A stretch of 8,290 nt of DNA from an uncultured Eubacteriales bacterium (GTDB lineage Bacteria; Bacillota; Clostridia; Oscillospirales; UBA644), in NCBI GenBank assembly GCA_934481505.1, contig CAKSPP010000050.1, positions 1 to 8,290 of the forward strand, in the 5' to 3' direction. This document shows positions 1 to 6,344 of this stretch, piece by piece; position 1 is the stretch's first letter, and each line of letters opens with the position of its first letter. The notes below the pieces were generated by a model that ran no database searches, was not told where the DNA came from, and saw only the letters and a program-made list of their open reading frames with translations. Made by a program: the position numbers and the translations under genes.

Positions 1-227
1 TCGTTATCGTTTTCGAAAGCGTCGGTGATTTTGGTGCCTGTCATTTTTGCGAATTCGACGTTTTTCTTCTGCATTTCTTCGGGATAGAAATCTATCTTTT
101 CATATGCGAGGGCGTCAGCCTCTTCTTTGGTCATAACGCCGAAAGCAACGTTGCCTTTTACAACGCTGTCAATGTATTCTTTGCCGAGGAGGTCGGCAAG
201 AGAGAGATTAGGTGAATTGAATTTCAT
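1..227 (-). CDS. Unidentified protein, N-terminal 75 residues only
   Basis: The start of a gene on the minus strand that runs off the left edge of the window; only about 75 codons are visible. It begins MKFNSPNLSLADLLGKEYID. The start is the ATG at 225-227, preceded by a GAAAGGAT ribosome binding site in the 17-nt gap after the isomerase stop codon. The visible part is mostly hydrophilic and helical in character, with many Lys and Glu. It has no signal peptide and no membrane segment, which suggests a cytoplasmic protein. It is the last visible gene of the leftward sugar operon and uses the same ribosome binding motif as the gene before it, so it is very likely co-transcribed and may belong to the same pathway. 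I do not recognise the family from this fragment and assign no function. Confidence 0.75.
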   Translation of the reverse strand, partial: MKFNSPNLSLADLLGKEYIDSVVKGNVAFGVMTKEEADALAYEKIDFYPEEMQKKNVEFAKMTGTKITDAFENDN

Positions 228-244
228 AAATATCCGATCCTTTC

Positions 245-1630
245 TTATAATTCGACTACGGGAACGCCGATAAGTTTTCCGAAGAATTTGAGCATATCGA
301 CATTTCCGTCATATATCATAAAGCTGTGGTGCGTCGCTCCGTTTTCGCTGAGGCTCTTCAAGAACGCCTTTGCACCCTTTTCGGGACGAATCCAGCCACG
401 CATCTGATTTTCGAGTCTGTCCTGAGGAACGGAAAGCACTTCAATGGGCGAAACACCGAGTTTGAAGCCCTCTTCGTCTCTGTAAATATTCGCGTAAACC
501 GCCTTGCCGCCCTTAAAGCGTCCGTAAGCTGCAACGGTGTCTTTTGCGGGTTCGCCGAAATCAAACTGCATATTGTAAAGCTTCGGTTTGACATCGGAAA
601 CACCGAGGTTCATTTCGCCCATATGGCTGATAAAGAGATTGTCGTTTTTCCAGTCGGGGCAGAAAATTTCGATAAAGGATGTGTCGGGGAATGTTTTAAG
701 AAACGCACCGACAAATGCCGCGGTAAGAGCGTCGCCCTCGCCCGCGTAGCCTACGCCTCGCTGCATTGCTTTACATGCTTCGATAAAAGGCATAGAATCC
801 ATATATCCCTCGCGGATTTTGAGGAAGTTTACGGAAAATGCGGAAAGGTTGTGTTTTGCTATCCATTTTCTCGTTGCAAGGCAGGATTTGATGTTTGCAA
901 CGTAATTTTCTTCGTTTATTTCTTCGCCGAGTTCGAAGTGTTCTTTGTCGTATGCTTTTTCGGAAGCGATTTCTCCGTCGGTAACGCTTTCTATAAGGGA
1001 GACGATTTCTTTGTCGTCGGCGGTTACAAGTTCAACGCCGAAATTTTTTCTGAGTTCGTCTTTTGTTACCAAAAAGTCACCCATTCCTTTGAAACTGTCG
1101 CCGATAACGCCGACCGCCGAACCTTTGAGGCTTGTTGCCGCAACTGCTGTGCGGACAAGTTTCGCGGTTTCTTTTACGACGTCGCTTTCGTCGCAGTGTC
1201 CTACGGCAATCGCGTAAGGTTTCCTGTTTCTGCGAAGCAGGTTGCACATATCCATAACGCCGTGGATACCGTGGTTATAATCTATCTCGTCGATATGTAC
1301 ATCAAAGCCGAAATCAAAAGTCTCGGTCGTATCCATAACGACTATCGGGAGTTTGGTTTTTGCGAGGGGGGCTGCACTTTCGAGAGAGGGAGAATATGCC
1401 ATATGCAGAGTGACGATGCAGTCGACTCCGTCTCTTTCGAATTTCGCGATATTTTCGGAAAATTCGCTTTCAATGCGGCAGAAAGGAGCCGCGTCGACTT
1501 TGAAACCCTCGTTTTCGAGTTTCGCGGTCATTTTTTTGAGGAAAACTTCAAGACGGGGACGGAGCTGAGGGATAGAATCGTCGTAAAGCTTGATGTAAAG
1601 GGGCAGAAGCCCGATTTTTATGTCTTTCAT
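245..1630 (-). CDS. L-fucose/L-arabinose isomerase-like protein
   Basis: A 461-residue protein of the L-arabinose/L-fucose isomerase superfamily: cytoplasmic, metal-dependent enzymes that interconvert aldoses and ketoses. The order and spacing of the AraA active-site residues can be followed: Glu298 in GYAGEGD, Glu321 in FIEIF, His336 in SHMGE and His434/435 in ATHHSF. The spacing is close to E. coli AraA Glu306, Glu333, His350 and His450. An NHGIHG motif (residues 119-124) and a following GH match the AraA NQxAHG...GH region. At 461 residues it is somewhat shorter than classical AraA (about 500) and differs enough that the substrate is uncertain; L-arabinose is not implied. The start ATG at 1628-1630 has a GAAAGGAT site. 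It sits 17 nt after the amidohydrolase gene and 17 nt before the next gene. The superfamily call is firm; the sugar is unknown. Confidence 0.85.
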   Translation of the reverse strand: MKDIKIGLLPLYIKLYDDSIPQLRPRLEVFLKKMTAKLENEGFKVDAAPFCRIESEFSENIAKFERDGVDCIVTLHMAYSPSLESAAPLAKTKLPIVVMDTTETFDFGFDVHIDEIDYNHGIHGVMDMCNLLRRNRKPYAIAVGHCDESDVVKETAKLVRTAVAATSLKGSAVGVIGDSFKGMGDFLVTKDELRKNFGVELVTADDKEIVSLIESVTDGEIASEKAYDKEHFELGEEINEENYVANIKSCLATRKWIAKHNLSAFSVNFLKIREGYMDSMPFIEACKAMQRGVGYAGEGDALTAAFVGAFLKTFPDTSFIEIFCPDWKNDNLFISHMGEMNLGVSDVKPKLYNMQFDFGEPAKDTVAAYGRFKGGKAVYANIYRDEEGFKLGVSPIEVLSVPQDRLENQMRGWIRPEKGAKAFLKSLSENGATHHSFMIYDGNVDMLKFFGKLIGVPVVEL

Positions 1631-1647
1631 TTATCTTATCCTTTCGT

Positions 1648-2670
1648 TCAGATCTTGATTTTATAGAGGTTTGCACCGTTCGTGCAGAGAATTTTCTTGA
1701 CGTCTTCTTTCGAAAGTCCCAAAGTTTCGGAGCATTTCTTAAACGCAAGAAGTTCTTCGTACATAAAGTTCGAAATGTTTTCTTCGTCGCTTTCGATCAT
1801 GTGATAGTCGTTTGAAACGTCGCCGTAAAGTCCTCTCGGAATTACGTTGTAGTAAGTTCCGTTCTTGGTGATACGGTACATTCTCATTTTGGTTATCGGA
1901 AGGTCGGAGCCGAACATAACTCTGTCGGTGCCGACGGCTTCGATACATTTTTCCATCGCAAGGGAAAGAGTGTTTGCGGTGAAGTCGAACATCATATTTT
2001 TCGTATGTTTGAGCGTTTCGAAAGCGTCGCCGATATCTTCGGGAGAATAAGCTCTTCCGATATGAGCGACAACCAGCTTGACGTTCGGATATTTTTCTTC
2101 TATTTCCATAAGCTGTGCGATATTTACGGGGTCTTTGAGTCTTCCGGGGCGTGCAATATGGAGCATTACAATCCAGCCGTGTTTATTTGCGACTTCGAGA
2201 TGTTCTTTCGGCAAAAAGTCGAAAATTCTTATCTCGTCGGCGGGGATATACGGTGCACAGTTCGAAAGATACGGTTTAAGTCCCAAAAATCCTTTTGTCG
2301 CAATTTCTTCTTCGAGATATTCAGGAGTCATTCTGTATTCCGTGCAGAGAAGACCGGGGAGTCCCGTCTTATCCATACATTCTTTTGTGTAGACGTTTGT
2401 TTTGTAAACGTTTGCGGTAGGTTCGCCCATTAAAACCGGATAAACGGTCTTGCCGGGGAACATATCCTTATAGGTCTGCAACAGGTCGTCAATATAACAT
2501 TCGTCGGCAACGAGCTTTACCCAGTCGACGCAGCCGTCGATATGGGCGTAATCGAAAAATTCTTTCTTCCAGACGTGGGTATGAACGTCTACCATCGTGT
2601 CGGGAAGAAAATCTTTTAATTTTTCTTCATAGACCTTAACATCGTAAGGTGTTTTTTCAAATCCGAACAT
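1648..2670 (-). CDS. Amidohydrolase-2 family metal-dependent hydrolase (lactonase-like)
   Basis: A 340-residue TIM-barrel hydrolase of the amidohydrolase-2 type. Visible ligands are the HTH pair at residues 30-32 near the N-terminus (VDVHTHVW), His171 in MLHIARPG, His203 in VAHIGR, and Asp256 in FGSDLP, which is the usual catalytic and metal-binding Asp. Lys132 lies in GLKPY. The family includes lactonases, decarboxylases and hydratases acting on small acids. Beside a sugar dehydrogenase, a sugar-lactone hydrolase is the simplest reading, but that is inference. The start was placed at the ATG at 2668-2670 because a clean GGAGG lies 6 nt upstream. The reading frame stays open to an ATG at 2713-2715, but that start would run through the GC-rich hairpin and give a Gly/Arg-rich extension atypical of the family. 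The stop is 17 nt before the isomerase start, so the genes are co-transcribed. Confidence 0.85.
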   Translation of the reverse strand: MFGFEKTPYDVKVYEEKLKDFLPDTMVDVHTHVWKKEFFDYAHIDGCVDWVKLVADECYIDDLLQTYKDMFPGKTVYPVLMGEPTANVYKTNVYTKECMDKTGLPGLLCTEYRMTPEYLEEEIATKGFLGLKPYLSNCAPYIPADEIRIFDFLPKEHLEVANKHGWIVMLHIARPGRLKDPVNIAQLMEIEEKYPNVKLVVAHIGRAYSPEDIGDAFETLKHTKNMMFDFTANTLSLAMEKCIEAVGTDRVMFGSDLPITKMRMYRITKNGTYYNVIPRGLYGDVSNDYHMIESDEENISNFMYEELLAFKKCSETLGLSKEDVKKILCTNGANLYKIKI

Positions 2671-2676
2671 AATTAT

Positions 2677-2681
2677 CCTCC
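2677..2681 (-). promoter_or_regulatory. Ribosome binding site fixing the amidohydrolase start
   Basis: On the minus strand GGAGG lies 6 nt before the ATG at 2668-2670. It decides between this start and the in-frame ATG 45 nt further upstream, which has no such site and lies within the loop-side part of a hairpin. Confidence 0.8.
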
Positions 2682-2686
2682 GCGTA

Positions 2687-2723
2687 AAACCGCCGCCCGC
2701 CCTTTCGGGCGGCACGACGGTTT
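2687..2723 (-). terminator. Intra-operon hairpin, possible attenuator or partial terminator
   Basis: It begins 4 nt after the oxidoreductase stop codon. The outer arms are AAACCG (minus strand, 2718-2723) and CGGTTT (2687-2692). Inside is an 8-bp perfect stem, GCCGCCCG (2706-2713) with CGGGCGGC (2692-2699), which shares one base with the outer arm. An alternative 6-bp inner stem, CCGCCC/GGGCGG, would close on a GAAA tetraloop. Only four U residues follow on the minus strand (GGTTTTA), so termination may be partial. The hairpin leaves the GGAGG site of the amidohydrolase free. It could reduce transcription into the downstream genes or protect the upstream message's 3' end. Confidence 0.5.
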
Positions 2724-2727
2724 CAGA

Positions 2728-3864
2728 TTATTTTATTTCTATTACTTTGCCCTCTTTATTCGATTGAAGAGCGGCGGTGTGAAGTTTATGGGAAAGAACC
2801 GTTTCTTCGGGAGTAAAGCAGCCGAATTCGGGTTTCTTGCCCTCGATTTCCATAAGGAACGACGCCCACATCTGCAAAATCGAATCGGTAAAGCCGAATT
2901 CGAAGATGCCGCCGGTTATTGTCTTGAACAAAGGCTTATAGCCGACGTTAATACGGCACCAGGCCTGTTCCTTGCCCCAGCTGTCGGTATATACAAAACC
3001 TTTCGGGTCGTTTGAATTGAATTTTGCGGACGCTTCAAGTCCGTAAACTACAAGATACCATTCGTTTGTCGAACCCGGAGAGATACTCTTCAATTCGTAC
3101 GTTACGGGGAAGACGGAACCGTCTTTATCGTCGGTGTCGCAGACAAGCGTTGCGTTATCCCAGGTAAGGCACGGAACTCTTCCGCCCTTTCCGTCGGGTC
3201 TCTCGGTTATGAGGTTCGAGAGTTTCGCGTATACGTTTTTCGGAGTCCAGCCCATTCTGAAAGGAACATGTTCTGCGTGTATTCCGAGGTCGCCCATACA
3301 GCCGTATTCGCCGTTGATTTCAATCATTCTCTTCCAGTTTATCGGCTTTTCGGGGTCCATATCGCTGCAATGCTTAAAGCCCGAACGGACTTCGATTATC
3401 TTTCCGAATTTACCTTCCTTTATCCAGCGGATAAGCTCCTGACAAGCGGGATAATACGGAAATTCGCTTGCACAGCGGACGATTGCTTCGGGGTGATTTT
3501 TGCAGGCTTTAAGAATTTCGGCGTTCGCTTCGGCGTCGATACCGAAAGGCTTTTCGCCGAGAAGATGTTTTCCGGCGTTTATGATGTCGGAATAGACCTT
3601 TCCGTGAAGATTATGCGGAAGGGCACAGTATATCGCGTCGATATCTTCTTTATTCAAAAGTTCGTGATAATCGGTCACGCAGTATTTTACCGTGTCGAAA
3701 TTGTCGGTAAACCATTTTGTTGCGGCTTCGTTCATATCGCATACGCCGATAATTTCGGGGCGTGCGATATCTTCGGTAAGGTGGCACCAGCGGGACGCCG
3801 CACTTGCGAATTCCTTACCCATAAGTCCGCATCCGATTATGCCGAATCTGACTTTTTTGCTCAT
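2728..3864 (-). CDS. Gfo/Idh/MocA family NAD(P)-dependent oxidoreductase
   Basis: A 378-residue cytoplasmic dehydrogenase of the glucose-fructose oxidoreductase / inositol dehydrogenase / MocA family. The N-terminal Rossmann fold shows GCGLMG (residues 11-16) after the first beta strand. The signature EKP lies at 104-106 (LLGEKPFG), with Lys105 as the expected catalytic lysine. In the C-terminal domain, GDLGIHAEH (191-199) supplies the Asp192 and His196 pair typical of sugar-oxidising members. Such enzymes oxidise a ring or chain hydroxyl of a sugar, inositol or sugar acid; the substrate cannot be told from sequence. The start ATG at 3862-3864 has GGAGG 6 nt upstream (3871-3875) and follows a strong promoter. 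It is the first gene of the leftward operon; the next gene is 57 nt away across a hairpin. The length is normal for the family and no key residue is missing. Confidence 0.9.
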   Translation of the reverse strand: MSKKVRFGIIGCGLMGKEFASAASRWCHLTEDIARPEIIGVCDMNEAATKWFTDNFDTVKYCVTDYHELLNKEDIDAIYCALPHNLHGKVYSDIINAGKHLLGEKPFGIDAEANAEILKACKNHPEAIVRCASEFPYYPACQELIRWIKEGKFGKIIEVRSGFKHCSDMDPEKPINWKRMIEINGEYGCMGDLGIHAEHVPFRMGWTPKNVYAKLSNLITERPDGKGGRVPCLTWDNATLVCDTDDKDGSVFPVTYELKSISPGSTNEWYLVVYGLEASAKFNSNDPKGFVYTDSWGKEQAWCRINVGYKPLFKTITGGIFEFGFTDSILQMWASFLMEIEGKKPEFGCFTPEETVLSHKLHTAALQSNKEGKVIEIK

Positions 3865-3895
3865 AACTGTCCTCCAAAATATTACATTTATTACT

Positions 3896-3905
3896 ATGTA
3901 TACAT
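3896..3905. promoter_or_regulatory. Palindromic candidate operator over the leftward transcription start
   Basis: ATGTATACAT is a perfect 10-bp palindrome. It overlaps the first bases of the leftward -10 box (3904-3909) and covers the expected transcription start near 3897. A repressor bound here would block the sugar operon. Its GTATAC core resembles operators of GntR/AraR-type sugar regulators in general form only. No regulator gene is in the window. Confidence 0.35.
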
Positions 3906-3932
3906 TATAACTTTCGGCAGGTAAAAAGTCAA
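3904..3932 (-). promoter_or_regulatory. Sigma-A-type promoter of the leftward sugar operon
   Basis: On the minus strand TTGACT (3927-3932) is separated by 17 bp from TATAAT (3904-3909). The -35 box has one mismatch to consensus and the -10 box is perfect. The predicted start near 3897 gives a leader of about 30 nt before the oxidoreductase ATG. Confidence 0.85.
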
Positions 3933-3963
3933 TGGCGATTTATGAAGAATTTGCAAAAATATA

Positions 3964-3992
3964 TTGATTTATCCCGTAAAAAATGATAAAAT
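3964..3992 (+). promoter_or_regulatory. Promoter of the mutarotase-like gene
   Basis: TTGATT (3964-3969), a 17-bp spacer, and TAAAAT (3987-3992) lie 27 bp before the ATG. The boxes are weaker than those of the opposite promoter. The two -35 boxes stand back to back about 31 bp apart, so the two units could be controlled together. Confidence 0.65.
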
Positions 3993-4019
3993 GGAGAAAA
4001 GAACAAAAGGAGAAAGATT

Positions 4020-5009
4020 ATGGATATAAAAGACCTTCGCGACAGATCGCGTTACCTCGGTTCGCCCTCCCAGCTTTACGGGGTTGAAAAGTATATTTCC
4101 GCCGACGGCCCGTCCGCCGGAAACGCCTATTTCAGAGTAAGAACGGGCGGCGGACTCGAATATACGATTTCGGAGGGAACGGCTCTCGATATTGCTTCCC
4201 TTACCTACAAAGGACTGCCGATAAATTACCTTTCGAAAAACGGACAGGTCTCCCCTGCCCTTCACCACCCGACGAACAGCGAGTTTCTTCATACTTTCAA
4301 CGCGGGAATGCTTTACACATGCGGACTTACTTCTACCGGCGACGAATGTGAAGAGGGCGGAATAATCCAGCCTGTTCACGGGCGTTTTCACTCCATTCCG
4401 GCAAGCGAATGTTCGGGAAAGACCGACTATAAAACCCTTGACGTTACGGGAAAAATAAGAGAAGCCGAGCTTTGGGGACACTGCCTTGAAGTTTCGAGAA
4501 AAATCTCCTCTCCCGTAGGCGAAAACACCGTCACCCTAACCGACGAAATAACCAACTGCACCGACAAGGATATGGAATTCACCGTTGTCTATCATATCAA
4601 TTTCGGCTACCCGTTCCTTTCCCCCGACCTTGAAATGACGGTTGATAAAAAAGCGAATGTTTTCGCAAGAACCGACGAGGCAAAAAAGGGATTTGACAAA
4701 CGCTACGACTTTACTCTCCCCGTCGACGGTAAGGAAGAAGAACTTTTCTTCCACGAGGGTCTTGAAGAGGTCGTGCTTGAAAATAGAAAACTCGGCGTCG
4801 GAGCAAAGGTTAAATGGACGAAAGACAACCTGCCCGTAATGATAGAATGGAAGAGCATGAAGAGCGGAGAATATGTTCTCGGAATTGAACCGTCGAATAA
4901 CTACGTTCTCGGCAGAACCGAAGAAAGAAAGAACGGAACCCTGAAAAAAATCGGTGCGTTCGAGACTCTCCGTTTCTCCGTAACGCTCGAATTTTACGAT
5001 ATCGGTTAA
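4020..5009 (+). CDS. DUF4432-type aldose 1-epimerase family protein
   Basis: A 329-residue protein of the galactose-mutarotase fold, closest in pattern to the DUF4432 group of aldose-1-epimerase-like proteins. Features matching that group are LDIASLTYKG (56-65), a long FNAGMLYTCGL stretch (93-103), HGR (120-122), YHINFGYPF (191-199), where His192 fits the catalytic His, and GIEPSNN (288-294), where Glu290 fits the catalytic Glu. Mutarotases interconvert alpha and beta anomers of sugars, feeding dehydrogenases or isomerases that accept only one form. No signal peptide is present, so it is cytoplasmic. The start ATG has AAGGAG (4007-4012) 7 nt upstream. It is transcribed away from the sugar operon from its own promoter and ends before a terminator. 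The substrate is unknown; a carbohydrate-binding role without catalysis is possible. Confidence 0.85.
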   Translation: MDIKDLRDRSRYLGSPSQLYGVEKYISADGPSAGNAYFRVRTGGGLEYTISEGTALDIASLTYKGLPINYLSKNGQVSPALHHPTNSEFLHTFNAGMLYTCGLTSTGDECEEGGIIQPVHGRFHSIPASECSGKTDYKTLDVTGKIREAELWGHCLEVSRKISSPVGENTVTLTDEITNCTDKDMEFTVVYHINFGYPFLSPDLEMTVDKKANVFARTDEAKKGFDKRYDFTLPVDGKEEELFFHEGLEEVVLENRKLGVGAKVKWTKDNLPVMIEWKSMKSGEYVLGIEPSNNYVLGRTEERKNGTLKKIGAFETLRFSVTLEFYDIG

Positions 5010-5010
5010 A

Positions 5011-5032
5011 ATCAAATATTTTTGATATTTTT
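5011..5032 (+). terminator. Weak AT-only hairpin after the mutarotase-like gene
   Basis: ATCAAA (5011-5016) pairs with TTTGAT (5021-5026) around a 4-nt loop, followed by ATTTTTAT, starting directly after the stop codon. The six-pair stem is AT-rich and probably weak; the much longer hairpin downstream is the more likely main terminator. Confidence 0.3.
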
Positions 5033-5048
5033 ATCGCGTTATTTAGAC

Positions 5049-5102
5049 TAAAACAGATACGGTAAAGTAAAAAGCTTTCACTGTATCTGTTTTAATTTAT
5101 TT
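5049..5102 (+). terminator. Rho-independent terminator of the mutarotase-like gene
   Basis: A perfect 12-bp outer stem, TAAAACAGATAC (5049-5060) with GTATCTGTTTTA (5083-5094), continues inward through GGT/ACT (one G-U pair), one bulged C, and AAAG/CTTT around a 7-nt loop. The tail TTTTAATTTATTT is U-rich. The A-rich left flank means it could also work on the other strand. Confidence 0.85.
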
Positions 5103-5183
5103 AACAACAAAATTTCTTTATTTTTCATTGAATTTATCGCAAATTTTAATTCGGAACGAAATATGAAAACTTTTAGGCATTTA

Positions 5184-5212
5184 TTGACAAAATCGGGGAA
5201 ACATTATATAAT
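5184..5212 (+). promoter_or_regulatory. Perfect-consensus promoter of the glf operon
   Basis: TTGACA (5184-5189), a 17-bp spacer, and TATAAT (5207-5212) match the sigma-A consensus at all twelve positions. The transcript would start near 5219, about 26 nt before the glf ATG. This predicts strong, probably constitutive expression; no operator is evident. Confidence 0.9.
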
Positions 5213-5244
5213 GTACGGGAGAATATCTTTTTAAGAGGTTTAAG

Positions 5245-6342
5245 ATGAAAAAATACGATTATCTTATAGTCGGAAGCGGTCTTTTCGGAGCGACTTTTGC
5301 AAATCTCGCAACCGAAAAAGGCAAAAAATGTCTCGTCATTGAAAAGAGAGAGGCTGTCGGCGGAAATATCCGCACAGAGAAAACCGAAGATATTGTTGTC
5401 CACCTTTACGGGGCACATATCTTCCACACTTCCGATAAAAAAGTATGGGATTATATAAATAAGTTCGCGGAATTCAACAATTTCGTAAATTCCCCCGTCG
5501 CAAACTACAAGGGCGAAATTTACAATATGCCTTTTAATATGAACACTTTTGCGAAGATGTTCGGCGTCGCAATGCCTGACGAAGCAAAGAAAATAATCGA
5601 CGAACAACGCAAAGAGATAACAAAAACGCCCGAAAATCTCGAAGAACAGGCGATAAGCCTTGTCGGACGCGAAATTTACACAAAACTTATCAAAGGATAC
5701 ACCGAAAAACAGTGGGGCAGAGACTGCACCGAGCTTCCGCCCTTTATAATCAAGCGTCTTCCCGTAAGATACACTTACGACAACAACTATTTCAACGACA
5801 GATATCAGGGAATTCCCGTCGGCGGATATACGCAGATAATCGAAAAAATGCTTGAAAACTGCGATGTTGTCTTGAATACAGACTTCCTTGAAGATAAAGA
5901 AAAATACCTTGATATGGCTGAAAAATGCGTATACACGGGTCCCATCGACGAATATTTCAACTATTCTCTCGGAGAACTTTCCTACCGTTCGCTCCGCTTT
6001 GAAACCGAAATTCTCGACAAAGAGAATTATCAGGGCGTTGCGGTAATGAATTTCAACGAAAGAGAAATTCCCTACACCAGAATTATCGAACATAAACATT
6101 TCGAATTCGGAAAGCAGGAAAAGACCGTTATTACAAGGGAATATCCGCAGGATTGGAACAGAAATTTGGAGCCGTATTACCCCGTAAATGACGAAAAAAA
6201 CAACGCTCTCTACGCCGAATATCAGAAGCTTGCCGAAAAAGAAAAGAACATTTTCTTCGGCGGAAGACTTGCACAGTATAAATATTACGATATGGACAAA
6301 TGTATTGCCTCGGCACTTGCATTTGCGGAAAGCGAGCTGTAA
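5245..6342 (+). CDS. glf: UDP-galactopyranose mutase
   Basis: A 365-residue FAD enzyme that converts UDP-galactopyranose to UDP-galactofuranose in the cytoplasm, supplying galactofuranose for surface glycans. The dinucleotide-binding motif GSGLFG lies at 10-15 after VIG-type beta strand YLIVG, with an acidic Glu33 ending the next strand. Further family marks are the GAHIFHT block (56-62), GYTEKQWG (151-158), RLPVRYTYDNNYF (171-183) with Arg175, DRYQGIPVGGY (185-195), YTGPID (230-235), YTRIIEHKHF (277-286) with Arg279, and the C-terminal GGRLAQYKYYDMD (339-351). Arg175 and Arg279 correspond to the substrate-binding arginines of E. coli Glf. The length is usual for the family. The start ATG has AAGAGG 6 nt upstream. 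It is the first gene of a two-gene unit, and the next start codon lies 2 nt after its stop. Confidence 0.97.
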   Translation: MKKYDYLIVGSGLFGATFANLATEKGKKCLVIEKREAVGGNIRTEKTEDIVVHLYGAHIFHTSDKKVWDYINKFAEFNNFVNSPVANYKGEIYNMPFNMNTFAKMFGVAMPDEAKKIIDEQRKEITKTPENLEEQAISLVGREIYTKLIKGYTEKQWGRDCTELPPFIIKRLPVRYTYDNNYFNDRYQGIPVGGYTQIIEKMLENCDVVLNTDFLEDKEKYLDMAEKCVYTGPIDEYFNYSLGELSYRSLRFETEILDKENYQGVAVMNFNEREIPYTRIIEHKHFEFGKQEKTVITREYPQDWNRNLEPYYPVNDEKNNALYAEYQKLAEKEKNIFFGGRLAQYKYYDMDKCIASALAFAESEL

Positions 6343-6344
6343 AA

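Noticed and set aside
326..1666. Plus-strand open frame of 446 codons opposite the isomerase gene
   Set aside because: It is a shadow of the real gene. The product is Phe/Cys/Val-rich with no recognisable domain, while the opposite strand holds the complete isomerase active site and good ribosome binding sites. Rarity of TTA, CTA and TCA codons in the real gene keeps the antisense frame open.
2671..2715. 15-residue N-terminal extension of the amidohydrolase from the upstream ATG
   Set aside because: It would be translated from the GC-rich hairpin, has no ribosome binding site, and gives an atypical Gly/Arg-rich stretch. The ATG at 2668-2670 has an ideal GGAGG.
3933..3963. Possible catabolite-responsive (cre) site or riboswitch in the divergent region
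   Set aside because: No sequence close to the cre consensus was found between the promoters, and the leaders are only about 20-30 nt, too short for a riboswitch.
5163..5234. Short 23-codon open frame upstream of glf, possible leader peptide
   Set aside because: It begins upstream of the -35 box and reads through the promoter, so the promoter's own transcript would lack its start codon, and it has no good ribosome binding site.
5173..6099. Minus-strand open frame of 308 codons opposite glf
   Set aside because: It runs across the perfect-consensus glf promoter and opposite the whole conserved FAD-binding and substrate-binding region of UDP-galactopyranose mutase; no independent coding evidence.
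6300..6344. Upstream start for the glycosyltransferase inside glf
   Set aside because: The extra 15 residues are encoded by the out-of-frame end of glf and precede the usual first strand of the family; the ATG at 6345, 2 nt after the glf stop, fits translational coupling.
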